Source: Bacteroidales bacterium (GTDB lineage Bacteria > Bacteroidota > Bacteroidia > Bacteroidales > UBA932). Taken from it: 8,606 nucleotides of DNA. Every line of letters starts with the position of its first letter. The stretch's first letter is position 1. The position numbers and the translations under genes are program-made. Shown here one piece after another: positions 1-6,472 of the stretch. The notes beneath the pieces are model-generated. The model was given only the letters and a program-made list of their open reading frames with translations, was not told where the DNA came from and did not search any database. The stretch lies in contig JAFZLP010000132.1 of NCBI GenBank assembly GCA_017551405.1, positions 1 through 8,606 of the forward strand. Direction: 5' to 3'.

Positions 1-1
1 G

Positions 2-2305
2 AAAAACGTAAACCAGATGGTCTTCTCCACTTCGGTCAGGCCGGGCTGGTTCAAAGACTCCGACAGGTTCTGGTACAGCTACAAGACCTCCGAGGGCACG
101 AAATACTGGCTCGTAGACCCGGCGAAGGGCAGCAAGACCGAGATCTTCGACCTTCCCAGGCTCGCCATGCAGATAACCGAAATCGTCCGCGACCCGTTCG
201 ACGAGAGGCATCTCCCGCTCGAAAAGCTGAAACTCAAAGACGACAGCTACTTCACCTTCGACGTGAGGAGCACCGCGGATGAGAAAGACCCCGAAGACAG
301 CACCAAAACGCGCAAGAAGGTCTATCACTTCAAGTACGACCTCTCCTCGAAGCAGCTTTCCCAGGTTCCCGAAGAGAAGGACCGCTATCCCCGCTGGGCC
401 TGCGTCTGCCCCGACGGCACCATGGCTGTCTACGCCAAGGAGAGCAACCTCTGGTGGATGGACTCCACGAGCCTGCGCAAGGCCGCCAAGGACCCGAAGG
501 ACACCACCATCGTGGAGCACCGCATAACCTCCGACGGAGTGCGCCAGAACGGCTATGGCTTCGACAATTACAAGGGCGACAACGAAGATAATCCCAAGGA
601 AAGGCATTATCCCGGCGAAATGGTCTGGAGCCCCGACGGCACCCATTTCGCCGTGCTGAAATGGGATGTGACCGCCCTCAAGGACATGTGGGTGATCCAC
701 TCCGTGAAACAGCCCCGTCCCACCCTCGAGACCTACAAATACCAGATGCCCGGCGAGGAAGGCCCCAGGGGCACCCTGCTGGTGTTCTCTAAGGCCGACA
801 CCACCTGGACTCCGCAGGAGGTCAGGACCTATGCCTTCAAGAGCCAGGACATGAGCCTCTACAGGGCCGAGCGCACTCCCGCCGATGCATATAAGGATTA
901 CTATTCCCCCGTATGGCTGGGCGACAACAACGGCTTCTACATGCAGCGTCTCAGCCGCGACATCAAGCGCCTCGACGTCTGCCATGTGGCCGTAGGGGCC
1001 GACTCCACCAAAACCATAATCTCCGAGAGGTCAAACACTTACGTGGAATACAGGAACCTCCGCGAAACCCCGCAGGGCCTCCTCTTCTGGAGCGAGCGCA
1101 ACGGCTGGGCCAACATCTACCTTTACGGCAAGGACGGCACGCTCAAGAAGAACCTCACCGACGGTCCCTGGCACGTGGAAGACGTGCTTGCCGTGGGCAA
1201 GGACTATCTGCTCGTGAGCGCCTGCGGCCTCGACGCCGATGAGAATCCCTACCAGATGCATACCTGCAGGGTGCCCTTCACCGGCGGCAAACCCCAGCGG
1301 CTCGACATGCCCGACATGGATGTGGACGCCGCCGCCAGCTACGACGCCAAGTGGTTCGTGGCCAACTACTCCAGGGTGGACGCCAAGCCCGCCACGACGC
1401 TCTACGACGCCTCCGGAAAGAAGGTGCTGGATCTGGAAGAGGCCGATTTCACCAACCTGTTCGCGGCCGGATACAAGTTCCCGGAGCGCTTCAAGGTAAA
1501 GGCCGCCGACGGCATAACCGATTTGTACGGAGCCATTTACAAGCCTTTCGATTTCGATTCCACAAAGGTGTATCCGGTGTGTGACTACGTCTATCCCGGT
1601 CCTCAGGTAGAGGCGGTGAACATCTCCTGGAGCAAGGGCTTCACCCGCACCGACCGCCTTGCCCAGCTGGGCTTCATCGTGGTAACCGTGGGCAACCGCG
1701 GAGGCCATCCCAACCGCAGTAAATGGTATCACAACTACGGTTACGGCAACCTGCGCGACTACGGTCTCGAAGACCAGAAATACGCCATCCAGCAGCTCTG
1801 CGCACAGAGGCCCTACATGGACGTCACCCGCGTGGGCATCCACGGCCACAGCGGCGGCGGCTTCATGAGCACCGCGGCCATCTTCACCTATCCCGACTTC
1901 TTCAAGGCGGCGGTGTCCTGCTCCGGCAACCACGACAACTCCATCTACAACCGCTGGTGGAGCGAGCAGCATCACGGCATTCAGGAAAAGATAGTGAAGG
2001 GCGACACCACCTTCGTTTACAAGATCGAGAAGAACCAGGACATCGCCCGCAACCTCAAGGGCAACCTGATGCTTGTGACGGGCGACATCGACGACAACGT
2101 GCATCCCGCCAACACTATCCGCGTGGTCAACGCCCTCATGCGCGCTCACAAGCGCTTCGAGTTCGTGCTTATGCCCGAACAGCGCCACGGCTACGGCGAC
2201 CTCAACGATTACTTCTTCTGGAAGATGGCCGACTTTTACACCTACTGGCTCATGGGCGACAACACCCGCAGGCCGGTGGACATCGTAGGAATGAACAACG
2301 ACTAG
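2..2305 (+). CDS. S9-family (prolyl oligopeptidase/DPP IV-like) serine peptidase, 5' end missing
   Basis: The frame is open to the left edge, so the true start and any signal peptide lie outside; residues here are numbered from the Met at base 17 (762 residues to the stop). The N-terminal two thirds resemble the DPPIV_N beta-propeller, with repeated W-SPDG-type blades. The C-terminal part, from about residue 530, is the alpha/beta-hydrolase peptidase domain. The triad is visible: nucleophile Ser612 in GHSGGG, Asp692 in GDIDDNVHP and His724 in EQRHGYG. The spacings (80 and 32) match human DPP IV closely (78 and 32). The oxyanion-hole Tyr is present in DYVYPGP. The family cleaves peptides, often after Pro, usually in the periplasm. 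However, the propeller region around residues 176-205 lacks the Glu-Glu motif that holds the substrate N-terminus in true DPP IV, so dipeptidyl specificity is not supported. The fucosidase gene follows after 3 bases, implying co-transcription. Confidence 0.93.
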   Translation, partial: KNVNQMVFSTSVRPGWFKDSDRFWYSYKTSEGTKYWLVDPAKGSKTEIFDLPRLAMQITEIVRDPFDERHLPLEKLKLKDDSYFTFDVRSTADEKDPEDSTKTRKKVYHFKYDLSSKQLSQVPEEKDRYPRWACVCPDGTMAVYAKESNLWWMDSTSLRKAAKDPKDTTIVEHRITSDGVRQNGYGFDNYKGDNEDNPKERHYPGEMVWSPDGTHFAVLKWDVTALKDMWVIHSVKQPRPTLETYKYQMPGEEGPRGTLLVFSKADTTWTPQEVRTYAFKSQDMSLYRAERTPADAYKDYYSPVWLGDNNGFYMQRLSRDIKRLDVCHVAVGADSTKTIISERSNTYVEYRNLRETPQGLLFWSERNGWANIYLYGKDGTLKKNLTDGPWHVEDVLAVGKDYLLVSACGLDADENPYQMHTCRVPFTGGKPQRLDMPDMDVDAAASYDAKWFVANYSRVDAKPATTLYDASGKKVLDLEEADFTNLFAAGYKFPERFKVKAADGITDLYGAIYKPFDFDSTKVYPVCDYVYPGPQVEAVNISWSKGFTRTDRLAQLGFIVVTVGNRGGHPNRSKWYHNYGYGNLRDYGLEDQKYAIQQLCAQRPYMDVTRVGIHGHSGGGFMSTAAIFTYPDFFKAAVSCSGNHDNSIYNRWWSEQHHGIQEKIVKGDTTFVYKIEKNQDIARNLKGNLMLVTGDIDDNVHPANTIRVVNALMRAHKRFEFVLMPEQRHGYGDLNDYFFWKMADFYTYWLMGDNTRRPVDIVGMNND

Positions 2306-2308
2306 GAT

Positions 2309-3673
2309 ATGAAAAGACTGATACTTGCAGCCGCGGCGCTGCTCTGCGCCCTCAGCCTTGCGCATGCGCAGGAAAGCGACATAGTCGCCCAGAGCGACGG
2401 ATACGAATGGCCCACCGACCCGCAGGTCCTCGAAAAGCTCGAAGAGTGGCAGGACCTCAAGTTCGGTGCGCTCATCCACTGGGGACTCTATGCCGTGCCG
2501 GGCATCGTGGAGTCGTGGAGCATCTGCAACGAGGACTGGATCACCAGGCCCGAAGGCTCGAAATACGAGGAGTACAAGCAGTGGTACTGGGGCCTGAGCA
2601 AGGAGTTCAACCCCGTGGATTTCAACCCGGAACAGTGGGCGGAAGTCTGCGCCGACGCCGGCATGAAGTACTCCATCTTCACCACCAAGCACCATGACGG
2701 ATTCTGCATGTTCGACACCCGCTACACCGATTTCTCGGTAGCGAAAGGGCCGTTCGCGGACAATCCCCGCAGCGACATCGCGAAGTACGTGTTCGAGGCT
2801 TTCAGGGCTCAGGATTTCATGATAGGGGCCTATTTTTCCAAGCCCGACTGGCATTGCGAGGGCTTCTGGAATCCCTATTATGCGACTCCCAACCGCAGGC
2901 CTAACTACAAGCGCGACATGCACCCCGAATGGTGGCAGTCCTACGTGGACTTCACCCAGAACCAGCTGAACGAGATCACCGGCGGGCGCTACGGCAAGAT
3001 AGACATCCTCTGGCTTGACGGCGGCTGGATTACCGGCGACGAGGTAGGCCTTAACGAAGTGCTCCCCGAAGCCAGGAAACTCAATCCCGGCATGATCTGC
3101 GTCGACCGCACCATCCAGGGCCCGAACGAGAACTACCAGACCCCGGAGCGCATGGTTCCCGACCACCAGATTCTGCACCCGTGGGAGAGCTGCCTGCCGC
3201 ACAGCAACGACTGGGGCTGGACTCCCCGCGCACGCTACAAATCAGCCCGCAGGGTCATCAACACACTTGCCGAAATCACAGCCAAGGGCGGCTGCCTCGT
3301 GCTCGGGGTGGGGCCCACTGCCGGCGGCATCGTGGAAGAGAAGGAAGTGGTGATACTCAAGGAGATAGGCGCCTGGCTGAAGGCCAACGGCGAAGCCATC
3401 TACGCCACCAGGCCGGTAGAGAACTACCATCAGGACAGGCTGTGGTTCACCCGTTCCAAGGACAGCTCCAAACTGTATGCAATCTATGCGCTGCCTGACG
3501 GCGAGAGCCTGCCGCAGACCATTTCATGGACGGGTAATACACCCAAGGGAAAGGCAGTCCTGCTGAGCACCGGAAAGAAACTCCGCACCGTCACCAAGGA
3601 CGGCGTCACCACAGTCACCCTGCCCAAGGGCCTCAAGGACGATTCCATCGCCCTCCGCCTCGAAGCCAGGTAG
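2309..3673 (+). CDS. Secreted GH29 alpha-L-fucosidase
   Basis: Glycoside hydrolase family 29 retaining enzyme (454 residues, normal for the family) that removes terminal L-fucose from glycans. Residues 1-21 form a Sec signal peptide with Lys-Arg, a Leu/Ala core and AHA-Q as the likely cleavage site; no lipobox is seen, so the enzyme is probably periplasmic. The (beta/alpha)8 hallmark KFGALIHWGLYAVPG begins near residue 51. The nucleophile is Asp237 in ILWLDGGW, aligning with Asp224 of the Thermotoga maritima enzyme. The acid/base is less certain: Glu280 in YQTPER lies 43 residues on and aligns with T. maritima Glu266, while Glu293 in PWESC is the alternative suggested by the Bacteroides BT2970 enzyme. 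The family block KGG-LVLGVGPTAGG precedes a short C-terminal beta domain (about residues 375-454). The start lies 3 bases after the peptidase stop (TAG-gat-ATG), so the two are very likely one transcript. Together they suggest attack on fucosylated glycoproteins such as mucin (inference). Confidence 0.96.
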   Translation: MKRLILAAAALLCALSLAHAQESDIVAQSDGYEWPTDPQVLEKLEEWQDLKFGALIHWGLYAVPGIVESWSICNEDWITRPEGSKYEEYKQWYWGLSKEFNPVDFNPEQWAEVCADAGMKYSIFTTKHHDGFCMFDTRYTDFSVAKGPFADNPRSDIAKYVFEAFRAQDFMIGAYFSKPDWHCEGFWNPYYATPNRRPNYKRDMHPEWWQSYVDFTQNQLNEITGGRYGKIDILWLDGGWITGDEVGLNEVLPEARKLNPGMICVDRTIQGPNENYQTPERMVPDHQILHPWESCLPHSNDWGWTPRARYKSARRVINTLAEITAKGGCLVLGVGPTAGGIVEEKEVVILKEIGAWLKANGEAIYATRPVENYHQDRLWFTRSKDSSKLYAIYALPDGESLPQTISWTGNTPKGKAVLLSTGKKLRTVTKDGVTTVTLPKGLKDDSIALRLEAR

Positions 3674-3697
3674 CCCGGGGTCTTATTCCACCGGGCT
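3672..3697. terminator. Candidate bidirectional terminator hairpin between convergent genes
   Basis: A perfect 7-base inverted repeat, AGCCCGG at 3672-3678 and CCGGGCT at 3691-3697, encloses a 12-base loop. It covers the last two bases of the fucosidase stop and the end of the rubredoxin gene including its stop. The stem is GC-rich, but no clear T-run follows on either strand, so this is a weak intrinsic terminator at best. Its position, where two operons converge with only 9 bases between stop codons, is the main support. Confidence 0.4.
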
Positions 3698-3844
3698 GAA
3701 GTCTTCCTTGCCGACTCCGCAGATAGGGCAAACCCAGCTTGCCGGGATGTCCTCGAAGGCGGTTCCGGGGGCGATTCCGCTGTCGGGATCGCCGACTGCG
3801 GGATCGTATTCATACCCGCAGATGTTGCATGTGTATTTTTTCAT
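3683..3844 (-). CDS. Rubredoxin (53 residues)
   Basis: A small complete gene. The protein begins [15 protein letters not shown] and has the two rubredoxin knuckles: C6-x2-C9-GY near the N-terminus and C39-P-x-C42-G near the C-terminus, which bind one iron in a Fe(Cys)4 site. Length (53) and the conserved central segment with GIAPGT and the DIP-x-WVCP block are typical of the family. It is a cytoplasmic one-electron carrier. The start lies 12 bases downstream of the flavodiiron protein stop on the same strand, so the two almost certainly share an mRNA, and this rubredoxin is the expected electron donor to that enzyme. A reductase that would reduce the rubredoxin is not in the window. AGGA just upstream of the start is a poor ribosome-binding site. 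Confidence 0.97.
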   Translation of the reverse strand: MKKYTCNICGYEYDPAVGDPDSGIAPGTAFEDIPASWVCPICGVGKEDFSPVE

Positions 3845-3856
3845 ATTCCTGATGGT

Positions 3857-5053
3857 TTATAGTTTGAGTGCGAATGCCTTGCCGTACTCTTCCGCCTCTT
3901 TGAGGGCCTTTTCGTCGGGAACCCACAGGGTGCGGCAGCCTTCGTCGGCCACTTCGAAGCCGGCTTCGGTGAGGGCGGCGCTGATGAGCTTGGCGCCTTC
4001 TCCGCTCCATCCGTAGGAGCCGAAGGCGGCGGCCTTCTTTTTCTTGAGCCTCATGCCCTTGAGCATCTCCAGAATGCCGGCCACGGCATAGGAATAACCA
4101 TAATTGATTGTGGGAGAGCCTACAAGCACCGCCTTGCTCCGGAACACCTCGGTGAGGATGTCGTTTTTGTCTTCCTTGGCGGCGTTGAAGATCTTGACGG
4201 TGGTGGCGGGAGCCTGGGCCTTGATGCCTCTGGCTATGGCCTCTGCCATGAGCCTGGTGCTGTTCCACATGGTGTCGTAGACTATGGTGACCTGGTCTTC
4301 CTGGTAGGAATCGGACCACTGGAGGTACTTCTCCACGATTTGCGCGGGCTCCTTTCGCCAGATGACGCCGTGGCTGGGGCAGATCATGGCGAGGGGCAGG
4401 TTCATGGCAAGGATCTCCTTAACCTTGCGGCTGACCATAGGGCTGTAGGTGGACAGGATGTTGGCGTAGTATTTCAGCGCCTCGTACATCATCTCGCACT
4501 TCGGGACCTCGTCGTTGAAGAGATTCTCACTCGCATAGTGCTGGCCGAAGCCGTCGTTGCTGAAGAGGACTCCGCCACCGCCGTTGTAATACGTGAACAT
4601 GGTGTCGGGCCAGTGGAGCATGGGAGCCTCGATGAAGGTGAGCCTTTCGTCACCGCCCAGTTCCAGGACATCGCCCGTCTTGACGTTCACGAAGTTCCAG
4701 TCTTTATGGTAGTGGCCGCGCAGGATGGCCTCGCCTTTTGCCGTGCAGTAAATGGGAGTGTCGGGGATTTCGCGCATGAGCTCCGCGAGAGCGCCGGAAT
4801 GGTCGGTCTCGTTGTGCTGCATTATGATTGCATCTATCTGGTCCAGAGGGACTTCCTCCTTCAGGCGGGATACGAATTCCTTGTCGTAAGGACCCCATAC
4901 GGTGTCGAGCAGGACGGTTTTCTTGAGGCCCCTCACGAGATATGCGTTGTAGCTGGAGCCGCGCTTGGTGCTGAGTTCGTTTCCGTGGAACATGGTGAGT
5001 TCCCAGTCCACCTTTCCGACCCAGGTTATGTTATTGGTTATTATCTTTGACAT
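3857..5053 (-). CDS. fprA: A-type flavodiiron protein (FprA/ROO family oxygen or NO reductase)
   Basis: A 398-residue cytoplasmic enzyme that reduces O2 to water and/or NO to N2O at a di-iron site, protecting anaerobes. Residues 1-250 are a metallo-beta-lactamase-like domain with every iron ligand present: H80-x-E82-x-D84-H85 in MQHNETDHSG, His147 in MLHWPD, Asp167 in FSNDGFG and His228 in PSHGV. From about residue 255 there is a flavodoxin domain with the FMN phosphate loop YDTMWNSTR and later FMN-contacting stretches GSPTINYGY and GSYGWSGEG. The length matches two-domain class A proteins; there is no fused rubredoxin, but a separate rubredoxin gene follows. I chose the ATG at 5053: an upstream in-frame GTG at 5080 would add nine residues encoded across a strong -7 promoter element. 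Whether O2 or NO is the preferred substrate cannot be read from the sequence. Confidence 0.97.
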   Translation of the reverse strand: MSKIITNNITWVGKVDWELTMFHGNELSTKRGSSYNAYLVRGLKKTVLLDTVWGPYDKEFVSRLKEEVPLDQIDAIIMQHNETDHSGALAELMREIPDTPIYCTAKGEAILRGHYHKDWNFVNVKTGDVLELGGDERLTFIEAPMLHWPDTMFTYYNGGGGVLFSNDGFGQHYASENLFNDEVPKCEMMYEALKYYANILSTYSPMVSRKVKEILAMNLPLAMICPSHGVIWRKEPAQIVEKYLQWSDSYQEDQVTIVYDTMWNSTRLMAEAIARGIKAQAPATTVKIFNAAKEDKNDILTEVFRSKAVLVGSPTINYGYSYAVAGILEMLKGMRLKKKKAAAFGSYGWSGEGAKLISAALTEAGFEVADEGCRTLWVPDEKALKEAEEYGKAFALKL

Positions 5054-5060
5054 GGTATTG

Positions 5061-5091
5061 CAAATATAATCGTTTTTCACGCAAGTAGCAA
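5061..5091 (-). promoter_or_regulatory. Bacteroidetes-type promoter of the flavodiiron/rubredoxin operon
   Basis: On the minus strand a -7 element TATATTTG (5068-5061) matches TAnnTTTG exactly, and a -33 TTG (5091-5089) lies 20 bases upstream, the expected spacing. The -7 box ends only 7 bases before the ATG at 5053, so the transcript should have a leader of only a few bases. No Shine-Dalgarno sequence is present. The -33 box lies in the second copy of a tandem heptamer. Confidence 0.7.
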
Positions 5092-5094
5092 GTA
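5081..5094. repeat. Tandem heptamer GCAAGTA x2 in divergent promoter region
   Basis: Two perfect adjacent copies of GCAAGTA (5081-5087 and 5088-5094). The junction falls exactly on the axis of the 9-base inverted repeat CAAATATAA (5061-5069) / TTATATTTG (5106-5114) formed by the two divergent -7 elements. The second copy contains the -33 TTG of the leftward promoter. This could be a regulator binding site, but two short copies may also be chance. Confidence 0.4.
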
Positions 5095-5106
5095 GGGAGA
5101 AATTGT

Positions 5107-5114
5107 TATATTTG
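5107..5114 (+). promoter_or_regulatory. Bacteroidetes -7 element upstream of the Fic-like gene
   Basis: TATATTTG matches the TAnnTTTG consensus and ends 10 bases before the ATG at 5125, again implying a very short leader. No convincing -33 TTG is seen about 20 bases upstream, so the promoter may be weaker than its divergent partner or need an activator. The bases before the ATG are A-rich (caaaATG), the usual translation signal in this phylum. Confidence 0.55.
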
Positions 5115-5124
5115 TAGGGACAAA

Positions 5125-5967
5125 ATGGACAAAACCGGTATCATAGAGATGGTTCACGCCTCCGCGGCGCTCGAGGGCAGCACCCTCGACCTGGAGGAAT
5201 GCCGCCTGCTCCTCGAGAAGCAGGTGAGTTCCGCCGGCAAGACCATCCAGGAGCAGATGATGTGCATGGGCCTCGACGGGGCCTACAGGCACTGCCTCGA
5301 GTTCGCCCGCACCCATGAGTACTGGAGTTCCTACCGCATCAAGATGCTTGCGGTGGAGGCCCTGCGCTGTTTCGGGCTCGACGGCGACGCGGTCAGCAGC
5401 GAGAGCGCTCTCGCGAAGGTCTGTTCCATCGCAAACGGATGCCGTCTGCATCTGGGCACCACGTCTCCCGAAGACATCTACCGCGGCTCCCTTTCCATCC
5501 ACTTCATAGTCTCTTCCCAGAAGCCCTGGGCGGACGGAAACGATGTGATGGGGCGTCTCCTGATGAACTACCTGCAGATGGAATGCGGTCTTGCCCCGGT
5601 GATCGTGAGGCCATCGCAACGCTCTGAATACAAGCGCATTCTGGCTGTGGCAAAAGAAGAGGACATCGAGGAAATCTTCGTAAACTTCATGATGGGCCAT
5701 CTCCACGACGCCCCCGAAAAGGAAAAATCGCGGCCGGCACCGGTCATGCTTGCCTACACGTCGCGGAAGCCGCTGGTGCAGAAGTTCTCTTCAAGGCAGA
5801 TGATACTCCAGCTGCTTCGGGAGCGGCCGTACATGACCACGGCAGATCTCGCCTCGGCCATAGGCATCAGCGCCAAGGGGGTGGAAAAGCAGCTGCGGCT
5901 GCTCAAGGAAGCCGGCAGCCTCGAACGCATCGGTCCCGACAAGGGCGGGCATTGGCATGTAATATAA
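5125..5967 (+). CDS. Fic-fold protein with degenerate catalytic motif and C-terminal winged helix; probable regulator
   Basis: 280 residues. Near the N-terminus SAALEG (Ser13-x3-Glu17-Gly18) matches the (S/T)xxxE(G/N) inhibitory-helix signature of Fic AMP-transferases. Residues 50-190 follow the Fic core layout, ending in GRLLMNYLQ and a SEYKRIL segment. The catalytic loop aligns to the HPFxDGNGRxGRLL consensus as K133-P-W-A-D-G-N-D-V-M-G-R144: the catalytic His is Lys, and the Gly-Arg that hold ATP phosphates are Asp-Val. Ordinary AMP transfer is therefore unlikely. Residues 223-280 are a winged helix-turn-helix: RQMILQLL, then TTADLASAIGISAKGVEKQLRLLKEAG in two parts, then a wing ending at HWHVI. 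This suggests DNA binding. The gene is divergent from the flavodiiron operon across 71 bases and is followed 10 bases on by a DUF456 gene. Fic ancestry and winged helix are well supported; the regulatory role and target are inference. Confidence 0.8.
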   Translation: MDKTGIIEMVHASAALEGSTLDLEECRLLLEKQVSSAGKTIQEQMMCMGLDGAYRHCLEFARTHEYWSSYRIKMLAVEALRCFGLDGDAVSSESALAKVCSIANGCRLHLGTTSPEDIYRGSLSIHFIVSSQKPWADGNDVMGRLLMNYLQMECGLAPVIVRPSQRSEYKRILAVAKEEDIEEIFVNFMMGHLHDAPEKEKSRPAPVMLAYTSRKPLVQKFSSRQMILQLLRERPYMTTADLASAIGISAKGVEKQLRLLKEAGSLERIGPDKGGHWHVI

Positions 5968-5972
5968 ATTTG
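5965..5972 (+). promoter_or_regulatory. Possible internal -7 element before the DUF456 gene
   Basis: TAAATTTG fits TAnnTTTG and overlaps the stop codon of the Fic-like gene, ending 5 bases before the next ATG. No -33 TTG is found at the right distance. It may only be chance in the single AT-rich patch between these genes. Confidence 0.2.
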
Positions 5973-5977
5973 AAGAT

Positions 5978-6460
5978 ATGGACGTATGGTGCATACTGGG
6001 CCTGGTGGCAGGCTTGATCGGAATTGTCGGGAGCGTGGTCCCCATGCTCGCCGGGCCGCCCTTCAGCTGGGTCGGCGTGCTGCTTGTATACATCTCCGGC
6101 ACTAAGGGCGGGGCCGATCCCTACACCCTCAAGGCACTGATAGCCTGGCTGATAGTCACCGTCATCGTGACGATAGCCGACTATATCGTCCCCGGCTGGT
6201 TCACCAAGGTGACGGGAGGCCACAAGGCGGCTTCCATAGGCGCCACCATAGGCCTGCTGGTCGGCCTTTTCTCGCCGTTCGGGATAATCCTCGGGGCCAT
6301 CCTGGGGGCGTTCCTGGGCGAGTTCATCGTGGAGAAGAAGGGCGTGTGGGAGTCATTCAAGGCCGGGATCGGAGCGTTCTTCGGCTTCATCACCACTACC
6401 GGCGTGAAGCTGATAGTCTCCGGACTCATGCTCTTCTCCATCATCAAACATGTCTTTTAA
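5978..6460 (+). CDS. DUF456 domain integral membrane protein
   Basis: 160 residues, almost wholly hydrophobic and Gly-rich, of unknown function. The N-terminal segment GLIGIVGSVVPMLAGPPFSWVGVLL is the recognisable DUF456 signature (shown here in parts: GLIGIVGSVVP, then LAGPPFSW). Further membrane segments lie at about residues 51-70 (LKALIAWLIVTVIVTIADY), 84-110 (two Gly-rich hairpin-like helices around SPFG), and two C-terminal ones from about residues 127 to 157. A charged loop, EFIVEKKGVWESFK, lies between helices four and five. It starts 10 bases after the Fic-like gene and ends 12 bases before the GtrA-type gene, so the three are probably co-transcribed. No catalytic residues are evident; a structural or transport-like role in the inner membrane is possible but unproven. 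Confidence 0.88.
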   Translation: MDVWCILGLVAGLIGIVGSVVPMLAGPPFSWVGVLLVYISGTKGGADPYTLKALIAWLIVTVIVTIADYIVPGWFTKVTGGHKAASIGATIGLLVGLFSPFGIILGAILGAFLGEFIVEKKGVWESFKAGIGAFFGFITTTGVKLIVSGLMLFSIIKHVF

Positions 6461-6472
6461 CAGAATCTGACC

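Noticed and set aside
1723..2697. A 324-residue plus-strand frame bridging the peptidase-fucosidase junction
   Set aside because: Arg/Gln/His/Pro-rich frame-shifted shadow; both overlapped genes are clearly real in another frame.
1031..3202. A 723-residue open frame on the minus strand across the peptidase and fucosidase genes
   Set aside because: It is antisense to two genes with intact catalytic motifs. Its composition (Val, His, Gly, Ala-rich with no domain pattern) is typical of the mirror frame of GC-biased coding sequence.
4340..5050. A 236-residue plus-strand frame opposite the flavodiiron gene
   Set aside because: Antisense shadow of a gene with all di-iron ligands; no recognisable domain.
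3857..5080. A flavodiiron start at the GTG at 5080
   Set aside because: The nine added residues would be encoded across the -7 element TATATTTG, while the ATG at 5053 gives the normal N-terminus of the family.
5077..5706. A 209-residue minus-strand frame opposite the Fic-like gene
   Set aside because: Antisense to the Fic-like gene and runs into the divergent promoter; no domain signature.
5125..5967. The Fic-like gene as an active Fic toxin of a toxin-antitoxin pair
   Set aside because: The catalytic His and GNGR arginine are absent, no separate antitoxin gene is present, and the inhibitory helix is within the same protein.
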